DNA of 64,000 nt, from assembly GCF_900299535.1 (NCBI RefSeq), contig NZ_OMKE01000035.1:62001-126000 (forward strand), read 5' to 3'. This document shows, piece by piece, positions 8,984 to 18,259 of the stretch (position 1 is its first letter; every line of letters starts with the position of its first letter). Source of the DNA: Aquimarina aquimarini (lineage in GTDB: Bacteria; Bacteroidota; Bacteroidia; Flavobacteriales; Flavobacteriaceae). Made by a program: the position numbers and the translations under genes. Under the pieces are notes generated by a model that saw nothing but the letters and a program-made list of their open reading frames with translations, was not told the DNA's origin and ran no database searches.

Positions 8984-9391
8984 ATGAAAAAAAGCGATGT
9001 CCCTCAAGATAATAGCAGTTTAAAATCTGGTGATTTTAAAGAGCTATGTTATGCCGTTAATGAGGATGGAGAATATACAACTGCAAATAGTAGTGGATGG
9101 GAACCCAAAACCATTGCTTTAGACAATGCTATACAAGAAATAAATGAGCGTGTGGCACATGCAAAAGACAAGGTAATCAATAACCAAACGAGCCCTATAG
9201 AATATTATATGGAGCTTCATAAAATGGATATTTCTATTTTATCCAGCTATGTAGGTATTTGGAAATGGCGAGTAAAAAGACATTTTAAACCTAAGGTATT
9301 TCAGAATCTTTCATCAAAAATATTACAGAAATATGCTGATGCTTTTGAAATCACTTTAGATCAACTAAAAAATATTGAACATGGAGATTAA
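8984..9391 (+). CDS. Small protein with XRE-like helix-turn-helix region, function unknown
   Basis: A 135-residue soluble protein. I place the start at the ATG at 8984 rather than the GTG two codons earlier. The C-terminal half (about residues 75-130) reads like a degenerate XRE/Cro domain: SILSSYVGIWKWRVKRHF followed by a segment ending ILQKYADAFEITLDQLKNI. The last helix resembles the end of many XRE domains. No effector or catalytic motif is seen. The stop overlaps the next gene start at 9381, so it is in the operon. It could be an internal regulator of the ABC/BtrH module downstream; sequence support for that is weak. Confidence 0.7.
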   Translation: MKKSDVPQDNSSLKSGDFKELCYAVNEDGEYTTANSSGWEPKTIALDNAIQEINERVAHAKDKVINNQTSPIEYYMELHKMDISILSSYVGIWKWRVKRHFKPKVFQNLSSKILQKYADAFEITLDQLKNIEHGD

Positions 9392-10376
9392 TTTTACACA
9401 CCATCAATCAGCACATTGCGAAAACGGTGTTGTATCCAATCTTATGAAACACAATGGTTTTGATGTAAGTGAGCCAATGGCTTTTGGTATTGGGTCTGGC
9501 CTGTTGTTTTGCTACATTCCGTTCTTAAAAGTAAACCATGCCCCTGCCCTTACCTACAGAGCTATGCCAGGTCTTATTTTTAAAAGATTTGCCAAAAGAG
9601 TAGGTATAAAAATAAAAAGAGAAAAATTTAAAAATCCAGAAACTGCCAAAATACGTCTAAACGAAAACCTTGCTGAAAATAATCCAGTAGGGTTACAAGT
9701 AGGAGTATACAACCTCGTTTATTTCCCTGATGAATATAGATTTCATTTTAACGCACATAACCTTGTTGTTTATGGTAAAAAGGGTGACACTTATCTAATA
9801 AGTGACCCTGTAATGGAAACGGTTACCACGTTGACAGAAAAAGAACTCGAAAAAGTTCGTTTTGCCAAAGGAGCTTTTGCTCCCAAAGGGCACATGTATT
9901 ACCCAATAGATTTTCCTAAAGAACTGAATATAAGAAAAGCTATAGTTAAAGGCATCAAACATACCTGTAGAGACATGTTGGCTCCTGTACCAGTAGTAGG
10001 CGTAAAAGGAATTCGTATGGTTGCCAAACTTATTCGTAAGTGGCCAAAAAAGAAAGGCGTAAAAGTTGCCAATCATTATTTGGGGCAAATCGTTCGTATG
10101 CAAGAAGAAATAGGAACTGGTGGAGGTGGTTTTAGATATATATATGCTGCATTTTTGCAAGAAGCAGGAAAGCTTTTAGAGAATGACAGCCTTACTCAAT
10201 TATCTACAGAAATGACAGAAATTGGAGATTCGTGGAGAGATTTTGCTCTAGATGCTTCTCGTATATACAAAAATAGAAGTGCAAAAGATGATGCCTATAA
10301 CAATATAGCTTCTCAACTAGACGACCTCGCAAATAGAGAAGAAGCTTTCTTCAAAAAATTAAGGAAAGCCATATAA
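9381..10376 (+). CDS. BtrH N-terminal domain protein (DUF4872-like)
   Basis: About 331 residues. ATG 9381 is preferred to the TTG two codons upstream; it overlaps the preceding gene. The N-terminus has the HHQSAHCENGVVSNLM signature of the BtrH N-terminal domain, a papain-like fold. Family members such as BtrH transfer an acyl group from an ACP to an acceptor amine in butirosin synthesis. The middle region (VKGIRMVAKLIRKWPKKKG) is strongly basic. Directly upstream of an ABC transporter pair within a PKS cluster, it may transfer or cleave an acyl chain on an ACP. Substrate unknown. Confidence 0.82.
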   Translation: MEINFTHHQSAHCENGVVSNLMKHNGFDVSEPMAFGIGSGLLFCYIPFLKVNHAPALTYRAMPGLIFKRFAKRVGIKIKREKFKNPETAKIRLNENLAENNPVGLQVGVYNLVYFPDEYRFHFNAHNLVVYGKKGDTYLISDPVMETVTTLTEKELEKVRFAKGAFAPKGHMYYPIDFPKELNIRKAIVKGIKHTCRDMLAPVPVVGVKGIRMVAKLIRKWPKKKGVKVANHYLGQIVRMQEEIGTGGGGFRYIYAAFLQEAGKLLENDSLTQLSTEMTEIGDSWRDFALDASRIYKNRSAKDDAYNNIASQLDDLANREEAFFKKLRKAI

Positions 10377-10383
10377 GATACAT

Positions 10384-11124
10384 ATGATTAAAATCGAACA
10401 GCTATCAAAAAAGTATAAAAGTGCAGAGACCTATTCTGTAGCTGATTTGGATTTATGTATTCCCGAGAAGGAGATTTTTGGGCTATTGGGGCCAAATGGT
10501 GCTGGAAAAACTACACTAATCTCATTACTCTGTTCTTTGATAAAACCTACATCAGGATCATTTACCATAGATAATCTCACGTATAAAAATTCTAATAAGT
10601 TAAAACAACGCATTGGGATTGTTCCTCAAGAATACGCATTATATCCTTCTTTGACAGCTTATGAAAACCTTGCCTATTTTGGAAGCATGTATGGGCTAAA
10701 AGGGACTGTACTAAAACACAAAATAAATAGTGCTATCGATATATTAGGTCTCTCAAGATTTACTCATAAAAAAGTAAGTACATTTTCTGGCGGAATGAAA
10801 CGCCGCATAAATCTAATTGCAAGCATATTACATGATCCAAAAGTTTTATTTCTGGATGAACCCACTGTTGGAGTAGATGTACAATCAAAAAATGTAATCA
10901 TCAAATACTTACAAGGTTTGAATGAAGCTGGAACTACTATAGTCTATACTTCACACCACCTTAACGAAGCCGAAAAATTCTGTTCCACTGTTGCGATTAT
11001 AGATCATGGTAAAATAATTACTCAAGGACAGCCACAAGAATTAGTTTCTAATCAGAAAAATGCAAATAATCTTGAAGACGTATTTTTGGCATTGACAGGA
11101 AAAGCCCTTAGAGATCATGCATAA
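10384..11124 (+). CDS. ABC transporter ATP-binding protein
   Basis: A 246-residue ABC ATPase with Walker A GPNGAGKTT (about residues 35-43), Q-loop VPQEYALYPSL, signature FSGGMKRR, Walker B VLFLDEPTVGVD and H-loop YTSHHL. The architecture fits the ABC-2 exporter family that pairs with the permease in the next gene. The two genes overlap by 8 bases. In a flexirubin cluster it is expected to help move the pigment or a precursor across the inner membrane. Confidence 0.94.
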   Translation: MIKIEQLSKKYKSAETYSVADLDLCIPEKEIFGLLGPNGAGKTTLISLLCSLIKPTSGSFTIDNLTYKNSNKLKQRIGIVPQEYALYPSLTAYENLAYFGSMYGLKGTVLKHKINSAIDILGLSRFTHKKVSTFSGGMKRRINLIASILHDPKVLFLDEPTVGVDVQSKNVIIKYLQGLNEAGTTIVYTSHHLNEAEKFCSTVAIIDHGKIITQGQPQELVSNQKNANNLEDVFLALTGKALRDHA

Positions 11125-12388
11125 ATTATGGGCATCTACATACAAAGAGTTTTTATTACTCACTAGAGATATTGGGGGAATTGCTATTTTATTTGTTATG
11201 CCGATAGTACTAATTATAACTATCACCATAATACAGGATAGCTCTTTCAAAACTATCGGAAATAATAAAATCCCAATACTTCTTGTAGATAATGATAATG
11301 GCACTGTATCAGAAACGATACACAATGGTTTAAAATCTTCTAACAGTTTTACAATTATTGAAAAACAACAAGAACATGAAGCCAAAGATCTCGTCTTTAA
11401 AGGAGAATATCAATTAGCTATTATTATCCCTAAAGATCTCTCTACAGATCTGAAGAAAAAAGTAGATCAAAATGTAGAAGGTATTTTAGAAAAATTTGGA
11501 GTTGAGGAAGAATCAGAAGAAATAAGCCTCAAACAAACTATTCCTAATAAAGAAGTTAGACTATACTTTGATCCCGCTACACAAGTAACTTTTAAGAACT
11601 CTGTAAAAAATGGTATCGATAAAATGATTTCTAAGATAGAAACGCAATCTATCTATAAAGCTTTTCAGGAACAGATATCTGATGATGAGAGTGAAGTTCT
11701 TTTTAAAACCGACAACTTTATTACTTTTAAAGAGATAATGCCCAAGCAAGGTAATAAAGAAATTATACCAAACTCTGTACAGCACAATGTACCAGCATGG
11801 ACTTTATTTGCCATCTTTTTTATCATTGTGCCGTTATCTATAAATATTGTAAAAGAAAAAAACCAAGGAACCTTTGTAAGATTAAGAACAAATCCAGTTT
11901 CATACGCTACTGTTTTAGGAGGAAAAACAGCAGTATATCTTGCTGTATGTATGATTCAATTTATTATAATGCTACTTATAGGAGTTTATATATTCCCTAA
12001 ACTCGGGCTTCCTGAATTAGAAATATCTGGCAGATTACTTAATCTGTTTATTGTTGCTTTTTTTGCTGGATTGGCTGCAATTGGATTAGGTTTATTACTT
12101 GGTACTATTGCAAAAACTCAAGAACAATCTGCTCCTTTTGGGGCTACTTTTGTAGTTATTCTAGCTGCTTTGGGAGGCGTCTGGGTACCTGTCTTTGCAA
12201 TGCCTCAATTTATGCAAATTATATCTAATATTTCACCAATGAATTGGGGGCTAAATGCCTTCTACGACGTATTTTTACGAAATGCTAGTATTATCGAAAT
12301 TGTTCCCGAAATAATATTACTTTTATTATTTTTTATAATAACTGTTTTAATTTCTATTGTTTATAATGAAAAGAAACATGCGGTCTAA
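11117..12388 (+). CDS. ABC-2 type transporter permease
   Basis: A 423-residue membrane protein. It has one transmembrane helix near residues 18-38, a roughly 180-residue extracytoplasmic domain, and then a C-terminal bundle of about five or six helices (about residues 220-420). This is the standard ABC2_membrane_3 layout. It overlaps both its ATPase partner upstream and the thioesterase downstream, so the exporter is translated within the operon. Substrate is inferred from context as the pigment or its acyl precursor. Confidence 0.92.
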   Translation: MHKLWASTYKEFLLLTRDIGGIAILFVMPIVLIITITIIQDSSFKTIGNNKIPILLVDNDNGTVSETIHNGLKSSNSFTIIEKQQEHEAKDLVFKGEYQLAIIIPKDLSTDLKKKVDQNVEGILEKFGVEEESEEISLKQTIPNKEVRLYFDPATQVTFKNSVKNGIDKMISKIETQSIYKAFQEQISDDESEVLFKTDNFITFKEIMPKQGNKEIIPNSVQHNVPAWTLFAIFFIIVPLSINIVKEKNQGTFVRLRTNPVSYATVLGGKTAVYLAVCMIQFIIMLLIGVYIFPKLGLPELEISGRLLNLFIVAFFAGLAAIGLGLLLGTIAKTQEQSAPFGATFVVILAALGGVWVPVFAMPQFMQIISNISPMNWGLNAFYDVFLRNASIIEIVPEIILLLLFFIITVLISIVYNEKKHAV

Positions 12389-12815
12389 AAATAGTAAAGA
12401 GATAAGCTTTACAACACAAATCAGAATACGTTTTGTAGAAACAGATCCTCTAGGAATTGTCTGGCATGGTAATTATATTCAATATTTTGAAGATGGCAGA
12501 GAAGCATTTGGAAGACATCATGGCATTTCTTACTTAGATCAAAAAGAGTTTGGTTATGCAACACCTATTGTAAAATCAAGTACAGAACATAAATTACCGT
12601 TACGATATGGTGATATTGCCACCATAAAAACAGTATATGTAGATAGTCCTGCAGCAAAAATGATTTTCAGATATGAGATTTATAACCAAGATGAGAAATT
12701 AGTATGTACAGGAGAAACCATACAGGTATTTGTTTCTGATATTGGCAATGGCGAATTATCATTAACAATTCCTCAATTTTTTCTAGATTGGAAACAAAAA
12801 GAAGGTCTTATATAA
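12366..12815 (+). CDS. Acyl-CoA/ACP thioesterase, 4-hydroxybenzoyl-CoA thioesterase type
   Basis: About 149 residues of hotdog fold. The first ATG is at 12366, overlapping the permease gene; an alternative ATG follows at 12378. The motif ETDPLGIVWHGNYIQYFEDGRE holds the Asp of the 4HBT active site. It probably releases acyl chains from an ACP, either as an editing enzyme or to free the polyene acid before esterification. It is directly followed by a ketosynthase gene with no gap. Confidence 0.88.
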   Translation: MKRNMRSKNSKEISFTTQIRIRFVETDPLGIVWHGNYIQYFEDGREAFGRHHGISYLDQKEFGYATPIVKSSTEHKLPLRYGDIATIKTVYVDSPAAKMIFRYEIYNQDEKLVCTGETIQVFVSDIGNGELSLTIPQFFLDWKQKEGLI

Positions 12816-13961
12816 ATGAGTAAAGTCTATCTATCATATAATAATATAACATCGCCTCTTGGTTTTGACAGTGAAACTGTAGTAAAGAACATTCATCACC
12901 AAAAATCAGGATTACGACTTATAAACGATAAAAACATTTTACCCGTTCCATTTTATTCGGCAATAATACCTTCAAAAGATGTATCAAATGACTTTGAACG
13001 GCTAAACATCTCTGGAGATTTTACTCGTTTAGAAAAAATGATGATTTCTTCATTAAGCAAAGTAATTAAAGCTTCAAATAAGCCTTTGACAGACCGTACT
13101 GGATTAATTATTTCTACCACCAAAGGAAATATTGATGTTCTGGATAAGAACAGTACATTCTCAAAAGAACGAGCAAACCTTAGCACCTTAGGAAAAGTGA
13201 TTAAAAACACATTAGGATTCAAAAATGAAACTATTGTTGTTTCTAATGCCTGTGTGTCTGGAATTTTATCTGTTGCAATTGCAAAACGCTATATCAACCA
13301 AGGTATTTATGATGATGTGTTTATTGTAAGTGGTGATATGGTAACAAAATTCATACTCACAGGGTTTAATTCATTTCAAGCACTGAGCGACACCTTGTGC
13401 AAACCATATGACAAGGATAGAACTGGAGTAAATATTGGTGAAGCTATTGCCAGTGTTTTGGTTACCAATGATAAAAATGAATTACCAAACGAAGCTGTTG
13501 TCATTCTAGGAGAAGGCGCGTCCAACGATGCCAATCATATTTCTGGCCCTTCCCGTACAGGAGAAGGATTGTGTAGAAGTATTGAGTCTGCATGTAAAGA
13601 GGCAAAAGTAACCTCTAGTGACATCGACTATATATCTGCACATGGCACAGCAACATTATTTAACGATGAGACAGAAGCTATTGCTTTTAACAAATTAGAT
13701 ATGGGTGATATTCCTTTAAACAGTCTCAAAGGATATTTTGGACATACGTTAGGAGCTTCTGGATTGGTAGAAACAATAATTGGTATGCACTCACTATATA
13801 ACAACACACTATATGCCTCATTAGGTTTTGATAAACACGGAACATCAAAGCCCTTAAACATAATAACAAAAACAACCACAAAGCCATTAGATATATTTAT
13901 AAAAACTGCCTCTGGATTTGGAGGCTGTAATACAGCGGCGATATTCAAAAAAATTAAATAA
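12816..13961 (+). CDS. Beta-ketoacyl-ACP synthase
   Basis: A 381-residue FabF-like ketosynthase with an intact triad: Cys146 (SNACVSGIL), His276 (SAHGTATLF) and His310 (GYFGHTLGASG). The N-terminal third is more diverged from FabF than that of the other two KS genes. It starts one base after the thioesterase stop. It probably catalyses a dedicated condensation, for example priming of the dialkylresorcinol chain or the first aryl extension; which step is not visible. Confidence 0.88.
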   Translation: MSKVYLSYNNITSPLGFDSETVVKNIHHQKSGLRLINDKNILPVPFYSAIIPSKDVSNDFERLNISGDFTRLEKMMISSLSKVIKASNKPLTDRTGLIISTTKGNIDVLDKNSTFSKERANLSTLGKVIKNTLGFKNETIVVSNACVSGILSVAIAKRYINQGIYDDVFIVSGDMVTKFILTGFNSFQALSDTLCKPYDKDRTGVNIGEAIASVLVTNDKNELPNEAVVILGEGASNDANHISGPSRTGEGLCRSIESACKEAKVTSSDIDYISAHGTATLFNDETEAIAFNKLDMGDIPLNSLKGYFGHTLGASGLVETIIGMHSLYNNTLYASLGFDKHGTSKPLNIITKTTTKPLDIFIKTASGFGGCNTAAIFKKIK

Positions 13962-13978
13962 CTTATTATTCCAACACT

Positions 13979-15040
13979 ATGCCCGTACAAACCATTAAAG
14001 CGATAGATGCAATTCAAGAAGCTCAAAAAATAGCATTCGCTCCTTTTGTTTTTCAAGCAACAATCTCATTGAGAAAACTAGGGATTTTAGATCTTATTTT
14101 TGAACGAAGAAAAAAAGGAGGAATCACACTAGAAAATATTGCTAAAGAATTATCGATTAGTGAATACGGAATTAGTGTATTGTTAGAAATTGCTGAAAGC
14201 TCAAATATTGTAAGTAAAAATGAAGGTAATGCATACGAGTTAACTAATATTGGTTATTTCTTAAATTATAACAAAACAGTCGATGTAAATATCAACTTTA
14301 CCAATGATGTATGTTACAAAGGACTACACCATCTTAATGATGCTATAAAAAATGAAAAGCCTGAAGGATTAAAGGAATTGGGCAATTGGAATACAATATA
14401 TGAAGGACTCTCTCAATTAGACCCAGAAATTCAAAAATCCTGGTTTGAGTTTGATCATCATTACTCTGATGATATTTTTCAGGAAGCATTAGAAATTGTA
14501 TTTAGAAAAAACCCAAAATCAATATTTGATATTGGTGCAAACACAGGAAAATTTGCTATTAGCTCTTGTAACTATAATGAAGATGTTGCTATAACAATGA
14601 TTGATTTACCTGGCCAATTAAAAAAAGCCCTCGCTTCTGCAAAAAACAATGGGTTTGAACATCGTATCAAAGGACACCCTATAGACTGGTTATCAGACAA
14701 CCCAAAAATCCCTACTGGTGCAGACACCATATGGATGTGTCAGTTTCTTGATTGTTTTTCTAAAGAAGAAATTCTGAAAATATTAAAAGTCTGTGTAGCA
14801 TCTATGGATGATACAACCGAGCTTCTCATCATGGAAACTTATACCGACAGGCAAAAGTTTGATAATGCTAAATTTATTCTGGAAGCTACATCTTTGTACT
14901 TTACAGTTCTTGCCAACGGAAACAGTAAAATGTACAAGTCTACAGAATTAATCGAACTAGTAAATAAGGCTGGATTAGTTATCAAAGAAGATTTAGCTGT
15001 AGGTGAATATCATACTATACTTGTTTGCAAAAAAAAGTAA
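13979..15040 (+). CDS. SAM-dependent methyltransferase
   Basis: A 353-residue class I methyltransferase with the two-part layout of plant-type O-methyltransferases. It has an N-terminal winged-helix dimerisation domain (about residues 20-90, with AKELSISEYGISVLLE) and a Rossmann domain with motif I FDIGANTGKFA (about residue 181). Flexirubins carry ring methyl groups, so methylation of the aryl ring is the expected job. It starts 17 bases after the ketosynthase stop and is followed 7 bases later by the next gene. Confidence 0.86.
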   Translation: MPVQTIKAIDAIQEAQKIAFAPFVFQATISLRKLGILDLIFERRKKGGITLENIAKELSISEYGISVLLEIAESSNIVSKNEGNAYELTNIGYFLNYNKTVDVNINFTNDVCYKGLHHLNDAIKNEKPEGLKELGNWNTIYEGLSQLDPEIQKSWFEFDHHYSDDIFQEALEIVFRKNPKSIFDIGANTGKFAISSCNYNEDVAITMIDLPGQLKKALASAKNNGFEHRIKGHPIDWLSDNPKIPTGADTIWMCQFLDCFSKEEILKILKVCVASMDDTTELLIMETYTDRQKFDNAKFILEATSLYFTVLANGNSKMYKSTELIELVNKAGLVIKEDLAVGEYHTILVCKKK

Positions 15041-15047
15041 TCAATTT

Positions 15048-15668
15048 ATGAAATCAGAGTTTCGTATAAAATCATTTTGTCATGTAAAAAACAATACCAT
15101 TTCTTTTAATGGCTCTGTTATATATGAAAACCTAGAAAGTCCTGATTTTTTAGCTTTTGCCAAAGCAGCATATAGAAATTTTGACATAAAGTACTCCAAG
15201 TTTTTCAAAATGGATGGGTTAAGCAAACTAGCACTTTTAGCTTCGGATGTGATACTGAAAAACGAACATCTGGATTCTCAAAAAGAAAATAATATTGCTA
15301 TTGTATTCTCTAATAAATCCTCTAGTTTAGACACTGATAGAAAACATCAGAGTTCTATCGAAGATGCAGACAACTACTATCCTAGCCCTGCCATATTTGT
15401 ATATACTTTACCTAATATTTGTATTGGTGAGATAAGTATAAAATATAAACTTCATTCTGAAAATAGTTTTTTTATCTTTGACAGCTTTAATGCTGAGCAT
15501 TTATTAAACTATTCAAATAGTTTATTATCAATTGGCAAAGCCGATGAGGTACTTTGCGGATGGGTAGAATATAATGGAACTACATATGAAGCATTTATGT
15601 ATCTGGTTTCAAAAGAAGGAATAACACAACATACAAAACAAGACATAATAAAATTATATACTATATAA
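15048..15668 (+). CDS. Degenerate ketosynthase-like N-terminal domain protein
   Basis: About 206 residues. I use ATG 15048, just after the methyltransferase stop, not the GTG at 15003. It resembles only the N-terminal half of a beta-ketoacyl synthase: an SKLALLAS stretch, NNIAIVFSNKSSS in the place of the first core strand, and then YPSPAIFVYTLPNICIGEISI. Where KS enzymes have the nucleophile (ACxSG) it reads HSENSFFIF, with no Cys. The C-terminal half with the two His residues is absent. It starts two genes before the active KS at 15944 and may be a scaffold or heteromeric partner. It is not a frameshift remnant: the reading frame is clean and well spaced. Confidence 0.75.
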   Translation: MKSEFRIKSFCHVKNNTISFNGSVIYENLESPDFLAFAKAAYRNFDIKYSKFFKMDGLSKLALLASDVILKNEHLDSQKENNIAIVFSNKSSSLDTDRKHQSSIEDADNYYPSPAIFVYTLPNICIGEISIKYKLHSENSFFIFDSFNAEHLLNYSNSLLSIGKADEVLCGWVEYNGTTYEAFMYLVSKEGITQHTKQDIIKLYTI

Positions 15669-15669
15669 C

Positions 15670-15927
15670 ATGGAGGTTTTAAAACAAGAACTTAAGGAAA
15701 ATATTATTGAGCAATTAAATCTTGAAGATATAACTGTTGAAGATATTGCTGATAATGATATCCTTTTTGGGGATGGTTTGGGTCTAGACTCAATCGATGC
15801 ATTAGAACTAATCGTAATGCTAGACAAGAACTATGGAATCAAATTGACCGATCCCAAAGAAGGTCGCGAAATTTTTGGATCTATAGAAATAATGGCTAAA
15901 TATATTACAGAGCATAGAACCAAATAA
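15670..15927 (+). CDS. Acyl carrier protein
   Basis: An 85-residue acidic carrier protein with the attachment motif DGLGLDSIDALEL (Ser at about residue 41). It differs clearly from the ACP at 4887, so the two are likely to serve different arms or steps. It starts one base after the degenerate KS gene and sits 16 bases before the active KS at 15944, as ApeE/ApeF-type ACPs do. Confidence 0.93.
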   Translation: MEVLKQELKENIIEQLNLEDITVEDIADNDILFGDGLGLDSIDALELIVMLDKNYGIKLTDPKEGREIFGSIEIMAKYITEHRTK

Positions 15928-15943
15928 ATTCTAAGATCCCTGA

Positions 15944-17146
15944 ATGAGTAAAGGAGTAGCAATAACTGGAATGGGAGTAGTATCTGCTATTGGAAACAAT
16001 GTTGCAGAAAACTACCAATCACTTATAAATAGCAACAAAGGAATTTCCAAAATTTCTAAAATTGACACTATCCATAAAAATGATATTATGGTTGGTGAGA
16101 TTGCTTCTACCAATTCAGAATTAGAACAACAACTGGGTCTTTCTACAGACAACAACTATTCTAGGACAGCATTATTAGGGGCTATTGCCGCCAAACAGGC
16201 AGTGCAAAATGCTCAAATCACAAATATCAATAGCTATAAAACTGGGCTGATCTCTTCTACAAGTGTTGGTGGAATGGATATGACAGAGACCTATTATTAT
16301 GACTATCTTGAAAACAAAAGTTCTCAAAAATATATTGATGGTCATCATGCTGGAGATTCTAGTCAAAAAATAGCAGAACAGTTAGGAATCAAACAAAGTC
16401 TAGTTACAACCATTAGCACTGCATGCTCTTCTGCGGCAAACGCTATAATGCTCGGAGCTAGATTGATAAAATCAGGAAAATTAGATCGAGTAATTGTAGG
16501 AGGAGCTGATTGCCTTTGTAAATTTACTATTAATGGATTCAAAACCTTAATGATTCTCTCTGACACCTATAATACTCCATTTGATGAAAACCGAAAAGGA
16601 CTTAATCTAGGTGAGGCTGCTGCTTTTTTGGTACTGGAATCTGATAAAGTTATCTCGGAAGAAAAAAAAGAGGTTTTAGCATATGTAAAAGGGTATGGCA
16701 ATGCGAATGATGCGTATCATCAAACAGCTTCTTCAGAAAACGGAGATGGTGCTACACTAGCAATGCAAAAAGCACTAAAAGTTGCTAACTATACTGCAAA
16801 AGATATCGATTATATCAATGCTCATGGTACAGCGACTGGCAATAATGATTTATCAGAAGGACGCGCTATTTTACGTGTTTTTGAAGATAACGTACCTGAT
16901 TTTAGTTCTACAAAAGCATATACTGGGCATACATTGGCAGCGGCTGGAGCAATCGAAGCTGTATATGCAGTCCTTGCGCTACAAAACAATATAATATACC
17001 CTAATCTGAATTTTAAAACTCAGATGAAAGAGTTTGATATCACCCCTCAATTAGAACTTAAAGAAAAAGAACTACAAACAGTTTTGTCTAATTCATTAGG
17101 TTTTGGAGGTAATTGTTCTACGCTGATTTTTTCTAAAGAACAATAA
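15944..17146 (+). CDS. Beta-ketoacyl-ACP synthase (ApeO-like)
   Basis: A 400-residue FabF-like ketosynthase with Cys161 (STACSSAAN), His294 (NAHGTATGN) and His329 (AYTGHTLAAAG). It is followed by a KS homologue without the catalytic Cys at 17195, the arrangement of the ApeO:ApeC ketosynthase/chain-length-factor heterodimer that elongates aryl polyenes. It is the best candidate for the main polyene elongation enzyme. Confidence 0.92.
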   Translation: MSKGVAITGMGVVSAIGNNVAENYQSLINSNKGISKISKIDTIHKNDIMVGEIASTNSELEQQLGLSTDNNYSRTALLGAIAAKQAVQNAQITNINSYKTGLISSTSVGGMDMTETYYYDYLENKSSQKYIDGHHAGDSSQKIAEQLGIKQSLVTTISTACSSAANAIMLGARLIKSGKLDRVIVGGADCLCKFTINGFKTLMILSDTYNTPFDENRKGLNLGEAAAFLVLESDKVISEEKKEVLAYVKGYGNANDAYHQTASSENGDGATLAMQKALKVANYTAKDIDYINAHGTATGNNDLSEGRAILRVFEDNVPDFSSTKAYTGHTLAAAGAIEAVYAVLALQNNIIYPNLNFKTQMKEFDITPQLELKEKELQTVLSNSLGFGGNCSTLIFSKEQ

Positions 17147-17194
17147 TAGTATTGTAGATAAAGAATTAAATATATTATTTAATCACAAAGAAAC

Positions 17195-18259
17195 ATGAGT
17201 GCAGTCTATATAAGCGGTCTCGGATCGATTTCTTGTCAAAAAACATTTGATAACAATGAGTTTTTAGACGAAATCATTACCTATACAGATACTGTAATAA
17301 CCGCTGTTAACCCCAACTACAAAGAATATATTAAACCTGCCGCTGCACGTAGAATGGCAAAGGGTATTAAAATGGGCGTTGTAGCTTCTAGAATTGCTCT
17401 AAATGATGCAAACAAAGAACAGATTGATGCGATCATTACTGGAACAGGAATGGGGTGTGTAAGGGATTCAGAGAAATTTGTAAGTGCTATTATCGATAAT
17501 AATGAGCAGTACCTTACCCCTACCTCATTTATACAATCTACTCACAATACAGTTGGCGGGCAAATCGCTCTAGAGCTTCAGTGCAAAGGGTATAATTTTA
17601 CTTATGTACATGCCAGTGTATCTTTTGAATCAGCATTACTAGACGCCTCTTTACAGCTAGAAAATGACGAAGCCAATACAATATTGATAGGAGGAGTTGA
17701 CGAACTAGGAGATCATACGGTTGCCATTCATAAAATTGTAAATCATATCAAACCAGAAAAGATAGACTCTACTGCATTATTAAACGCTACAACTGAAGGT
17801 GCTGTATTTGGAGAAGGCGCCAACTTTTTTGTAGTCTCAAATAAAAAACAAGCATCGAATTATGCCGAAGTTTTGGCTATAACTACATACAATACTGTTT
17901 CTAAAAACAAAATACAGCAACTCGCTCAAGAATTTTTACAAGATAATGGTATAAATATTGGTGACATAGATGCTATTGTACTAGGCAATAATGGTGATGT
18001 AAAACACGACTCGTTTTATCATGAGCTTAGCTCAGGAATATTTCAAAACACACAACAAATATACTATAAGCATCTGTGCGGTGAGTTTAACACTGCTTCT
18101 TCTTTTGGACTATGGTTAGCATCCAAAATATTAAAAACACAACATTTGCCTGATGTAGTTAAAATCAATAATAAGTCAATAACAAATTATACAACCATTC
18201 TATTATATAATCAGTATAGAGGAGAAAATCATAGCTTCACTTTACTACGTAAATGCTAA
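17195..18259 (+). CDS. Chain-length-factor-like ketosynthase homologue (ApeC-like, no active Cys)
   Basis: A 354-residue thiolase-fold protein aligned end to end with KS enzymes. The nucleophile position reads HASVSFESALL, so Ser141 stands where Cys should be and the ACxSG motif is lost. The second His-containing box (NAHGT) is replaced by VLGNNGDVKHD. It therefore probably cannot condense, and fits a chain length factor that pairs with the KS at 15944. A 48-base gap separates them. The stop overlaps the next gene by 7 bases. Confidence 0.87.
   Translation: MSAVYISGLGSISCQKTFDNNEFLDEIITYTDTVITAVNPNYKEYIKPAAARRMAKGIKMGVVASRIALNDANKEQIDAIITGTGMGCVRDSEKFVSAIIDNNEQYLTPTSFIQSTHNTVGGQIALELQCKGYNFTYVHASVSFESALLDASLQLENDEANTILIGGVDELGDHTVAIHKIVNHIKPEKIDSTALLNATTEGAVFGEGANFFVVSNKKQASNYAEVLAITTYNTVSKNKIQQLAQEFLQDNGINIGDIDAIVLGNNGDVKHDSFYHELSSGIFQNTQQIYYKHLCGEFNTASSFGLWLASKILKTQHLPDVVKINNKSITNYTTILLYNQYRGENHSFTLLRKC

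Noticed and set aside
15003..15047. Longer GTG start for the gene at 15048
   Set aside because: It would overlap the methyltransferase by 38 bases and the added residues match its C-terminus in another frame; the ATG follows the stop with normal spacing.
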